Virus record (IMG/VR): IMGVR_UViG_3300023174_000229
Location: 1-52,300 of that record
DNA: 52,300 nucleotides
Source: a virus
Reading direction: 5' to 3' (one strand)
In this document: piece by piece, positions 30,685 to 36,753 of the stretch
Layout of the letters: each line of letters begins with the position of its first letter
How positions within the stretch are numbered: the stretch's first letter is position 1
Notes under the pieces: generated by a model
Databases searched by the model: none
What the model was told of the DNA's origin: nothing
The model's input: only the letters and a program-made list of their open reading frames with translations
Translations under genes and position numbers: made by a program

Positions 30685-30942
30685 TCAATAAGCTTTCAAT
30701 TCATTGATCAATTCGCTATTGGATTCGTCCACATAATCGCACCGATCATAACAACCCAACACATAATGATGATCGAATATCGCATTAATGAATTGAATAT
30801 CCAAACAACCCAAAGTAATGCGACCGTTTATGTTGCGTGCTAAGTCTACAAAAACAACTTCACCATTTTCCAATAATCTGGCAATAATTGTTTGTCCATC
30901 CCGCGAATATCCGCGCCCGGTATTAAACTTAATCGTTTGCAT
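30685..30942 (-). CDS. First leftward early gene, unknown function
   Basis: An 85-residue protein, the promoter-proximal gene of the leftward side, with AAGGG 9 nt before ATG 30942. It has beta-strand-like segments (T-I-I-A-R-L-L-E-N-G-E-V-V-F-V-D-L) and a Y-D-R-C-D-Y end region. No family is recognised. Its position closest to the divergent regulatory region suggests it is among the first genes expressed and may target the host. Confidence 0.6.
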   Translation of the reverse strand: MQTIKFNTGRGYSRDGQTIIARLLENGEVVFVDLARNINGRITLGCLDIQFINAIFDHHYVLGCYDRCDYVDESNSELINELKAY

Positions 30943-30989
30943 TTAAAAAACCCTTTATTAAGATATTAACGGCATCCTAATTAACACCG

Positions 30990-31020
30990 CCAATGCATGC
31001 TAATTAATGACATGCATTGG
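30990..31020. repeat. Perfect 10-bp inverted repeat upstream of leftward operon
   Basis: CCAATGCATG and CATGCATTGG are separated by 11 nt, 48 bp upstream of the first early start codon. It could be an operator or a leader hairpin. Confidence 0.8.
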
Positions 31021-31074
31021 ATAAAGCAATAACCCGTGACAGTCAATTAGCCCAGTCATTATTGCATCGACAAT

Positions 31075-31094
31075 ATAAAAACAATTGTTTTTAT
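31075..31094. repeat. Perfect 20-bp palindrome
   Basis: ATAAAAACAATTGTTTTTAT reads identically on both strands. Such a gapless palindrome in a divergent promoter region is a good candidate operator for a dimeric regulator. Confidence 0.85.
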
Positions 31095-31202
31095 CTCTGA
31101 ATTAAACGCTAGCATTTAATTAATGCGGCTTTTTTAATCCTTTGATTCTCGCACTAGCATATAAGTAATCAGCCTATATGATCAAAGCGGTAGCCGTTTT
31201 TC

Positions 31203-31239
31203 GTAAGCTTTACAGTGTCACTGTCTGACACTGTCTTAC
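31203..31239. repeat. Long imperfect hairpin (14 bp stem with bulge)
   Basis: ACAGTGTCA and TGACACTGT form a perfect 9-bp stem with a 5-nt loop; flanking GTAAG and CTTAC extend it by 5 bp with a 4-nt bulge on one side. Confidence 0.8.
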
Positions 31240-31332
31240 CGGCATGCTCTATATAGCAGATACCATGCCAGCATCAAAAACCCGCTGTAACCCGCATTCT
31301 ACCGTGGAAGCTTCCAGAAAATAGAATTAAAG

Positions 31333-31372
31333 CGGCAAGCTTTGCCGGTAGAGTTTGCCGGTAGTACGGCAA
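31333..31372. repeat. Array of CGGCAA/TTGCCG dyads
   Basis: CGGCAA (31333), TTGCCG (31342), TTGCCG (31355) and CGGCAA (31367) lie within 40 bp. They form two adjacent hairpins, with direct repeats TTTGCCGGTAG at 31341 and 31354. This looks like a multi-site protein-binding or origin element. Confidence 0.8.
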
Positions 31373-31523
31373 TAATGTCGTTATGGGATTTTGTATGAGT
31401 GCTGGTGCGGATCGCGAGCGACTAATAAAGAAAAACGCGCACGCACGCGAGTAGCATAAAGCGTGCCAACGGCTCTATCATGCTATTTTTTGTTACTATT
31501 TTAAGGGTAAACCCTATGCCTCT

Positions 31524-31557
31524 AAAACGCTGTAAAACGGCCTCAGAGCGTTTTTTT
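31524..31557 (+). terminator. Terminator-like hairpin within the non-coding region
   Basis: AAAACGCT and AGCGTTTT form an 8-bp stem (extended by CTG/CAG with one mismatch), followed by a run of T ending at 31557. It would stop rightward transcription, although no gene lies to its left on the plus strand within this region. It may end a small RNA. Confidence 0.6.
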
Positions 31558-31636
31558 CGTTTTTTGGTACTAGGGTACTAACCCGACGACGATCGAATGC
31601 TGTAGAGCGTTTTAGACGATTTTCATGCTACGTTTT

Positions 31637-32060
31637 AGAATGAAAAAATCGTTGTTTTTCCTAGAATGAGTGCTGGCCTGCATGGATTGACTATGTTGTC
31701 AACTTAGGGTTTCCCCTATGTGCAACAATGCGAAAGTGTGCTAGGCATTTTTTCGTTATAGGCATTGGAACGAATGGGGTAGGGGTAATGCTAAAGTTTA
31801 GGATGAAATTGTCGACCGCTCATTCTAGATGCGAATCATTCTCATTATATCATCCGATAGAATATAAAGTTATATAATATAACTATAAACTTATCAGTAG
31901 CAGAATGATTATGATCCAAAGCATAGTTATGCTCAGCGGTACGATGTTGCGTTACAGCATAGTGAGTGCTTCTAGAATGATTATGGCGCATGGTATCATA
32001 CTTTATCGCATGATAGTTATCTTTTGCATAAGCAGTCGTAATTAATTTTGGTATCATTCT
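31637..32060. repeat. Cluster of seven AGAATGA iterons
   Basis: Exact AGAATGA or its complement TCATTCT occurs at 31637, 31663, 31820, 31836, 31902, 31974 and 32054, in both orientations. Two copies extend to TCTAGAATGA (31820 inverted and 31971) and two to AGAATGATTATG (31902 and 31974). About 0.05 copies of a 7-mer are expected by chance in 424 bp. This is typical of an iteron-type origin or a multi-operator regulatory region. Confidence 0.75.
31868..31884. repeat. AT-rich dyad
   Basis: AGTTATAT and ATATAACT flank a single A, giving a near-gapless 17-bp palindrome made almost only of A and T. It could be a DNA-unwinding element within the iteron cluster. Confidence 0.7.
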
Positions 32061-32076
32061 AATGTATACTACGACC

Positions 32077-32106
32077 GGGGGGCGCGTGGGCCACTGGGGG
32101 TATGGG
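32077..32106 (+). other. G-quadruplex motif
   Basis: Four G-runs (6, 3, 5 and 3 G) separated by loops of 5, 5 and 3 nt fit the canonical intramolecular G-quadruplex pattern. It is an isolated GC-rich island in AT-rich DNA, between the iterons and the parS-like site. Confidence 0.7.
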
Positions 32107-32112
32107 CGCTAT

Positions 32113-32134
32113 CTGTGTATAGCATCGTACACAG
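32113..32134. repeat. 7-bp inverted repeat CTGTGTA/TACACAG
   Basis: A perfect 7-bp stem with an 8-nt loop follows the G-rich island directly. It could be an operator or hairpin. Confidence 0.65.
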
Positions 32135-32204
32135 AAGGGTAAAATTGACTTGTTAACCACTTTGTATTTTTGTTAGTGTCTATAACATCGGCAACACAAC
32201 AAAA

Positions 32205-32220
32205 TGTTCCATGTGAAACA
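32205..32220. promoter_or_regulatory. parS-like site
   Basis: TGTTCCATGTGAAACA matches the chromosomal ParB/Spo0J binding site TGTTCCACGTGAAACA at 15 of 16 positions; the single change is in the centre (CACGTG to CATGTG). Bacterial parS sites load the ParB CTPase clamp. No ParA or ParB gene was seen in the window, so host ParB would have to act. The identification is by motif only. Confidence 0.5.
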
Positions 32221-32221
32221 A

Positions 32222-32248
32222 TCTAAATGAGAACCATTCTTATTTAGA
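32222..32248. repeat. 27-bp dyad next to the parS-like site
   Basis: TCTAAAT-G-AGAA, a 3-nt centre CCA, then TTCT-T-ATTTAGA: eleven Watson-Crick pairs and one G-T. It begins 2 bp after the parS-like site. The AGAA/TTCT core partly resembles Fur-box hexamers, but that is weak. Confidence 0.7.
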
Positions 32249-32408
32249 AAAGCTTCTGTATTTATTTTGTTGTATAAATGAGACAGACTGGAAAGTCTTT
32301 ACTACACAACCCATTCTTTTCCCTATAACATCTACATAGTTGATGTAGACAACATCAGCCTGTAAAAATGATTACTTATTTTATACATTTTTATATGCTG
32401 ATGTTACG

Positions 32409-32438
32409 CTGACAGCAACCTACATAGATCATTATAAT
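32409..32438 (+). promoter_or_regulatory. Candidate sigma70 promoter of the rightward operon
   Basis: CTGACA (32409-32414), an 18-bp spacer and TATAAT (32433-32438) match the -35 and -10 consensus at 5/6 and 6/6. The -10 box overlaps the ATG at 32437, so a transcript from here could not include that start codon. Confidence 0.55.
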
Positions 32439-32709
32439 GGAACAACAAAAAATATTTAGAACAAGAAAAGAAGTAGAACAAACAGGAGAAGCTTTTGTTT
32501 TTCCATATTCTGTTGTTTCAGAAGCATATAAACTATTGCATGAAGGAAAAGAAACAAAAATACATCTACCGCATAGTGATGTTTATTTTGTTAGGGCTGC
32601 ACTGGAAAGTAAGAGTGGCTATTTCTTTCCTTTAAATGTTATAGAAGAAGCCATGCGATTAGAAGGCTGGCGAGAACAAAGACATGTTTATTTAGGAAAA
32701 GATTTATAA
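32437..32709 (+). CDS. First rightward gene, unknown function
   Basis: A 90-residue protein with F-P-Y-S-V-V-S-E-A-Y-K-L-L, D-V-Y-F-V-R-A-A-L and F-F-P-L-N-V-I-E-E-A-M-R-L-E segments; the paired F-P-x-x-V-x-E-A-x-x-L pattern looks like an internal duplication. No ribosome site precedes ATG 32437, and a TATAAT box overlaps it, so either an upstream promoter is used, the message is leaderless, or the true start is elsewhere. Function unknown. Confidence 0.55.
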   Translation: MEQQKIFRTRKEVEQTGEAFVFPYSVVSEAYKLLHEGKETKIHLPHSDVYFVRAALESKSGYFFPLNVIEEAMRLEGWREQRHVYLGKDL

Positions 32710-32750
32710 AATATTTTTTTTCTTTTGTTATAAAAAAATAGGGGGCAAAA

Positions 32751-33056
32751 TTGTCAATTGACTACCACGGTAAGACGTTTCCGGGTTATAACAAACCAAT
32801 CAAATCCGACCGCGAAGGCAAAGTTGGAATGGTGTTAGCCAAAGAAGGGGAAAAAGTTAAACTTATCCACTTCGGCGATTCCTCAATGGGGCATAACTAC
32901 AGCCCAGAAGCTAGAGCAGCTTTTAAAAGTAGACATCAAAAAAATATAGACAAAGGTAAAATGTCAGCAGCATATTGGGCTGATAAACAACTTTGGAAAA
33001 AAGGTGGAGATGTTAAACAGCCTCCGGCTTCTCAGAAGAAGACATTTGGAAAATAA
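32751..33056 (+). CDS. Conserved phage protein ('RARH ... SAaYW' family)
   Basis: A 101-residue protein starting at TTG 32751, directly after AGGGGG (5 nt spacer). It contains V-K-L-I-H-F-G-D-S-S-M, then A-A-F-K-S-R-H-Q-K-N and S-A-A-Y-W-A-D-K-Q-L-W-K, a pattern I recognise from a protein conserved across many marine and freshwater phages and usually placed among virion genes. It ends with a K-K-G-G-D-V-K motif shared with other proteins in this window. Function is not established. Confidence 0.7.
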   Translation: MSIDYHGKTFPGYNKPIKSDREGKVGMVLAKEGEKVKLIHFGDSSMGHNYSPEARAAFKSRHQKNIDKGKMSAAYWADKQLWKKGGDVKQPPASQKKTFGK

Positions 33057-33075
33057 TTTTTAAGGAGTATTTAAA

Positions 33076-34071
33076 ATGGGTTTGATTACTGTTGGTGGAA
33101 AAGAGATTGTAAAGAAGGGTAGTAGAAAAGCCGCTAATGAAGAAGCTGCTAATCTTGTAAAGGGCGCTACTGGTAAAGTTGCTGGTAGCAAAACCTCTGC
33201 CGCTAACGAACTCAATCTAGAAGATTTCCAGCCTCGTCAAACTTATGGAAAGTTTTCTGGAAAGTATGAACAAGAAAGTGGAAAAGCAGCAAGAGAAGCT
33301 ATGGAAGGTGGTGGTTCTGGCGGCAGACTTGCCACTACTAGAGCCAGCGATGAAGCCAGTGGGTCTGGAAACGCTCTCACACGCCGCACAAGCCTCGCAG
33401 AAACTGCTGCTAATGCTAGGGGCAGGACAGAAAAAGATATGGGCATGGCAGACGTTGTAGAGGCTGCTAAGCTAAAAGATGAAACCCTAAGAGCAGATAA
33501 GAGAACGGCTGGTTCTTCTGGTAGTGGAAAAGCTGCTGGCATTGCTGCTGGTATTGCTGGTGCTGGTAGTCTTGGTGTTATTGCTCTCATGGATAGAAAT
33601 GAAAAAGAACCAAGCAAAGCTAACAAAGCTGGTGAGCCAACATCTGATTCTTCTAGCCAAGCTAACAAAGCCAATGAAGGTAAAAGCGATAGCGGTTCTT
33701 TGGCTGATAAAGTTAGAGACATGTCTGCTCCAAAAGCTAAAAAAACTATCAGCGATTTTGAAAAAGCTTTTGCTACTGCTAGAAAAGCCGGTGACAAAAC
33801 TTTCTCTTTTAAGGGATCAGAATTTACTACTCGTTTAAAAGAAGAATCTGTTAGTTCTTTTAATAAAAAATTTGAAAGCCAAGAAGATTTTCCTAGACGT
33901 TTGTACGACAGCATGGAAAATGCTGCTCGCTATGAATCAGGTGAAATGAATGTGCTTGCTAAAGGTGGTTTTGTTAAAGCAAAACCAAAAGCGCATAATG
34001 GCAATCGCACTTCCCATTCAATGCAATATAACTCCATTGATATGGGTAAGTTTATGAAAAAGCCAAAATGA
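33076..34071 (+). CDS. Low-complexity virion-associated protein with KGG tail
   Basis: A 331-residue protein with AAGGAG upstream. It is Gly/Ala/Ser/Lys-rich. A short hydrophobic Ala/Gly helix lies at residues about 153-175, a disordered Ser/Lys linker follows, then a conserved module A-F-A-T-A-R-K-A-G-D-K-T-F-S-F-K-G-S-E-F-T-T, which I recognise from other phage proteins. Near the end is A-K-G-G-F-V-K. The layout resembles virion proteins that are processed or packaged with the capsid; function unknown. Confidence 0.6.
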   Translation: MGLITVGGKEIVKKGSRKAANEEAANLVKGATGKVAGSKTSAANELNLEDFQPRQTYGKFSGKYEQESGKAAREAMEGGGSGGRLATTRASDEASGSGNALTRRTSLAETAANARGRTEKDMGMADVVEAAKLKDETLRADKRTAGSSGSGKAAGIAAGIAGAGSLGVIALMDRNEKEPSKANKAGEPTSDSSSQANKANEGKSDSGSLADKVRDMSAPKAKKTISDFEKAFATARKAGDKTFSFKGSEFTTRLKEESVSSFNKKFESQEDFPRRLYDSMENAARYESGEMNVLAKGGFVKAKPKAHNGNRTSHSMQYNSIDMGKFMKKPK

Positions 34072-34253
34072 AACTTACAAAACAATTAGCAAAGGAAATA
34101 AACAACGATCCTCCCATTATGGGAGCAGAAGTTCATAATACGTTTATTCCTCCAATTAATATGGTGGAGCCTCATTCAAGGCTTAATAAGGGTGGTGTTA
34201 TTTATGCTAATTGTGGGGCTTCTGTTAAGCCAGCGCAAAAGAGAAAAAAATAA
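34068..34253 (+). CDS. Small protein with KGG motif
   Basis: A 61-residue protein overlapping the previous stop (ATGA). It has a P-P-I-N-M-V-E-P segment and L-N-K-G-G-V-I-Y-A-N-C-G-A-S before a basic tail. The KGG motif links it to its neighbours. Function unknown. Confidence 0.6.
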   Translation: MKLTKQLAKEINNDPPIMGAEVHNTFIPPINMVEPHSRLNKGGVIYANCGASVKPAQKRKK

Positions 34254-34262
34254 GGAGTTTTT

Positions 34263-34808
34263 ATGAAAAAGTGGGAAAGGCTTAATGAGCTAGAAGCAGA
34301 ACAAGAAAAGCTTAAAGAAAAAGTTAAAAAAGAAAATCAACTTCCTATTAGTGGCTCCTCTACTAAAATGGGAAGTAGTGTATTTTCTTCAAGGAAAGAA
34401 AAGAAAGACATGGAAGGAGCATATAATAAACTTCAAAATATGCGTGAACAAGAAATTGAAAATAATTCTGTAAAGATTAAAGAACTTAGAAAAGAAGTTT
34501 ATGGGTCTAATGCTGAATCAGCAAAAGAATACAACAAAGGAGGCGTTGTGAAATCAAAATCAAAACCAGCCGTTGCCATTATGATTGGAATGGCTCCAAC
34601 TAAGAAAATGGCTAAAGGGGGAAAAGTGGGCGCTCCTATTAGCGAGTATGGCGGTAAAGAAAAATATGCTTCAAAAGCTGCTATGATGAAGCATGAAAAG
34701 AAAGAACCAACAAAAATAGAAAAGAAAGAAGAAAAAGGTGTTTTTATGGCTAAAGGTGGCGCTGTAAAAAAGAAGCCAATGAAAGGCATCATTAACAAGT
34801 TTGTTTAA
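34263..34808 (+). CDS. Coiled-coil protein with three KGG motifs
   Basis: A 181-residue lysine-rich protein with AAGGAG 5 nt upstream. The N-terminal half is a charged coiled coil (residues 1-80). The C-terminal half holds Y-N-K-G-G-V-V-K, M-A-K-G-G-K-V-G and M-A-K-G-G-A-V-K-K-K. It is likely a virion or assembly protein because of its place in the packaging/head operon; no enzymatic motif is seen. Confidence 0.6.
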   Translation: MKKWERLNELEAEQEKLKEKVKKENQLPISGSSTKMGSSVFSSRKEKKDMEGAYNKLQNMREQEIENNSVKIKELRKEVYGSNAESAKEYNKGGVVKSKSKPAVAIMIGMAPTKKMAKGGKVGAPISEYGGKEKYASKAAMMKHEKKEPTKIEKKEEKGVFMAKGGAVKKKPMKGIINKFV

Positions 34809-34811
34809 ATA

Positions 34812-34970
34812 ATGACTACTAAAAAACCATCCCCTAAAATTGCTAAAGTAATGGGTGAGTTTAAAGCTGGCAAGTTGCATAGCGGAAAATCTAAGCAAAT
34901 TGTCAAAAATCCAAAACAAGCCATTGCCATTGCTCTAAGCGAGGCTGCACAAGCTAAAAAGAAGAAATGA
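34812..34970 (+). CDS. DUF6496-type small protein
   Basis: A 52-residue basic protein under usual length limits. It contains K-V-M-G-E-F-K-A-G-K-L-H-S-G and K-Q-A-I-A-I-A-L-S-E-A, the core of the DUF6496 family found in many phages and some bacteria (named from memory). No ribosome site is evident, so it probably depends on coupling with the gene ending 3 nt before. Its stop overlaps the next start (ATGA). Function unknown. Confidence 0.75.
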   Translation: MTTKKPSPKIAKVMGEFKAGKLHSGKSKQIVKNPKQAIAIALSEAAQAKKKK

Positions 34971-36220
34971 TAACTGTATATCCTGAGTTAGGCAGTAGCA
35001 CTACCACTGCTGTAAATGTAAAGCTTCCTTCCACTAGCAGCGATGCTTTTGGAAGGCTTAGAATTTCAGAACCTTTCACTCTATTTGATTCATCTCATAG
35101 ATACGCAGACAACGGGCTGTGGGTTGAAAGTATTACAGGAACGGCTAGTTCTTCTTTTTCAGCAAATGAAGGAGTTGTAAATCTTTCTGTTGGTACAGTT
35201 AACGGTAATCAAATCATAAGAGAAACTGTTCGGGTATTTGCTTATCAGCCCGGAAAAAGTTTACTCAATATGAACACATTTGTCATGGGTGCTGCTAAAA
35301 CAAACTTAAGACAAAGAGTGGGATATTTTGGTAATGATAATGGTTTTTATTTAGAAAGAGAAGGCAGCAATGTTTATCTTGTAGAAAGAAGCGTTGTTAC
35401 TAGTTCTGTTGTAAATACCAGAGTAGCGCAAGCAGATTGGAATCAAGACAAACTTGACGGTACTGGTCCTTCTAAAATTACATTAGACCTATCCAAAGCT
35501 CAAATTTTATATTCGGACATGGAATGGCTAGGGCTTGGCACTGTTAGAATGGGATTTGTTATTGATGGAGTATTTGTTCCAGCGCATAATTTTCACCATG
35601 CCAATCTTGTAACTACAACATACATTACCACTGCTTCGTTGCCTTTGCGTTATGAAATGACCAATATTGGTACTACAGCAAGTAGCAGCACGTTAAAACA
35701 AGTTTGTTCCACTGTTATTTCTGAAGGTGGTTATGAACTTAGAGGACTTCAACAAGCTATTGGTACTCCTATAACAACTTCTAGAAGTACATTAGCTAGT
35801 GGTGCTTTTCTTCCTGTTGTAAGCTTACGTCTTAAATCAGCTAGGCTTGATGCTATTGTTATTCTTACAGCAATTAGTATTATGGGTGGGGGTAATAGTA
35901 ATAACTATAATTGGCAAGTACAAAGCAATCCAACTACTACTGGTGGTTCATGGGTTAGTGCTGGTTCTAACAGCAGTGTAGAATATAATATAACTGGTAC
36001 TGGACTTACTACTTCTGGTAGAGTATTGGCTAGTGGTTATTTTTCTAGTAGTAATCAATCAACATCATCTGTAAATATTTTAAAAGAATCTTTGTTTTCA
36101 TTTCAACTAGAAAGAAATTATTTTACTTCTACTCCATATGAACTTGCTTTGGTAGTGGCAGGAGGGGGTTCTGGTCAACCTGTTTATGGGTCAATGGATT
36201 GGGAAGAAATTAGTAGGTAA
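34967..36220 (+). CDS. Virion structural protein (beta-rich, 'AFGRLR-SEPFTLFDS' family)
   Basis: A 417-residue beta-rich protein. The N-terminal S-S-D-A-F-G-R-L-R-I-S-E-P-F-T-L-F-D-S is a motif I recognise from structural proteins of many aquatic phages. The rest is Ser/Thr/Gly-rich with repeated strands, and the end has a possible lectin-like region (residues 320-415). It may be a head fibre, neck or tail-spike-like component. It overlaps the DUF6496 gene by 4 nt. Confidence 0.7.
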   Translation: MITVYPELGSSTTTAVNVKLPSTSSDAFGRLRISEPFTLFDSSHRYADNGLWVESITGTASSSFSANEGVVNLSVGTVNGNQIIRETVRVFAYQPGKSLLNMNTFVMGAAKTNLRQRVGYFGNDNGFYLEREGSNVYLVERSVVTSSVVNTRVAQADWNQDKLDGTGPSKITLDLSKAQILYSDMEWLGLGTVRMGFVIDGVFVPAHNFHHANLVTTTYITTASLPLRYEMTNIGTTASSSTLKQVCSTVISEGGYELRGLQQAIGTPITTSRSTLASGAFLPVVSLRLKSARLDAIVILTAISIMGGGNSNNYNWQVQSNPTTTGGSWVSAGSNSSVEYNITGTGLTTSGRVLASGYFSSSNQSTSSVNILKESLFSFQLERNYFTSTPYELALVVAGGGSGQPVYGSMDWEEISR

Positions 36221-36222
36221 TT

Positions 36223-36558
36223 ATGTCATCATTACGCGACAGAACACTAGGAAAAGTATTGACTACATCTAGTCAAGACATCTATTCTATTCCTAATAGT
36301 TTTATTTCTCATATGGATAGCATTATTATTAGTAATGTTACTAGTAGTAGTGTTACATTCACTTTGCAGTGGTATTCAGCAACAGACGCTGTAACATATA
36401 GCATGTTTTACAATAGTGTATTACCAGCTAACACCACCATTCAAATTACAGATCCTCTTATTCTTCAAGCAGGAGATAAACTTATAGGATTGGCTAGTGC
36501 AAATAGTTCTGTTAACATATCTCTTCGCGTTCAAGAAGAATATTCTGTGGTTAATTAA
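36223..36558 (+). CDS. Small beta-rich structural protein
   Basis: A 111-residue, Ser/Thr-rich protein with predicted strands (V-T-F-T-L-Q-W-Y, T-I-Q-I-T-D-P-L-I-L) 2 nt after the preceding gene. It resembles small beta-sandwich virion proteins that partner the previous gene. No family is recognised. Confidence 0.6.
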   Translation: MSSLRDRTLGKVLTTSSQDIYSIPNSFISHMDSIIISNVTSSSVTFTLQWYSATDAVTYSMFYNSVLPANTTIQITDPLILQAGDKLIGLASANSSVNISLRVQEEYSVVN

Positions 36559-36567
36559 GGAAAGAAA

Positions 36568-36753
36568 ATGGCTACTAAAAAAAATTGGATTGAAGACGCT
36601 ATCGAAAAACCCGGTGCTTTGCGTAAAACTTTAAAAATGAAAAAAGATGAAACAATTCCTACAAAACTTCTCGAAAAAGCTGCAAAAGGCGGTGGAAAAA
36701 CTGCTAAACGCGCAAGGCTTGCTATCACGCTTAAAGGAATGAAAAATGGCTAG
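36568..36753 (+). CDS. Conserved small basic phage protein ('KPGALRK' family)
   Basis: A 61-residue basic protein with AAGGA upstream. It has W-I-E-D-A-I-E-K-P-G-A-L-R-K-T-L and K-R-A-R-L-A-I-T-L-K-G-M, the pattern of a very common phage protein of unknown role that is often encoded near the terminase. It overlaps the terminase-small-like gene by 8 nt. It may bind DNA or a virion protein. Confidence 0.7.
   Translation: MATKKNWIEDAIEKPGALRKTLKMKKDETIPTKLLEKAAKGGGKTAKRARLAITLKGMKNG

Larger units (their letters stand above)
30943..32436. other. 1.5-kb structured non-coding region between divergent operons
   Basis: No convincing gene is present on either strand (the only ORF over 60 codons, minus 31845-32057, has no ribosome site and is made of repeats). 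Instead there are many dyads: 30990-31020, 31075-31094, 31203-31239, 31333-31372, 31616-31652, 31868-31884, 32113-32134, 32222-32248 and 32331-32349, plus iterons, a G-quadruplex motif and a parS-like site. This combination suggests a replication origin, early promoters with operators, and perhaps a packaging or partition element. The exact role is not provable from sequence. Confidence 0.8.

Noticed and set aside
31832-31851. GCGAATCATTCTCATT as a Fur box
   Set aside because: Only 12 of 19 positions fit the Fur consensus and the similarity arises from the AGAATGA iteron.
31845-32057. 70-codon ORF on the minus strand in the intergenic region
   Set aside because: No ribosome site, odd His/Asn-rich composition created by the AGAATGATTATG and GCATAGTTATGC repeats; treated as non-coding.
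32145-32170. TTGACT near 32145 as a -35 box for a rightward promoter
   Set aside because: No acceptable -10 box at 16-18 bp; TATTTT is only 14 bp away.
33243-33914. 223-codon antisense ORF opposite the KGG protein
   Set aside because: Shadow of a Ser/Ala/Lys-rich gene, without start signals.
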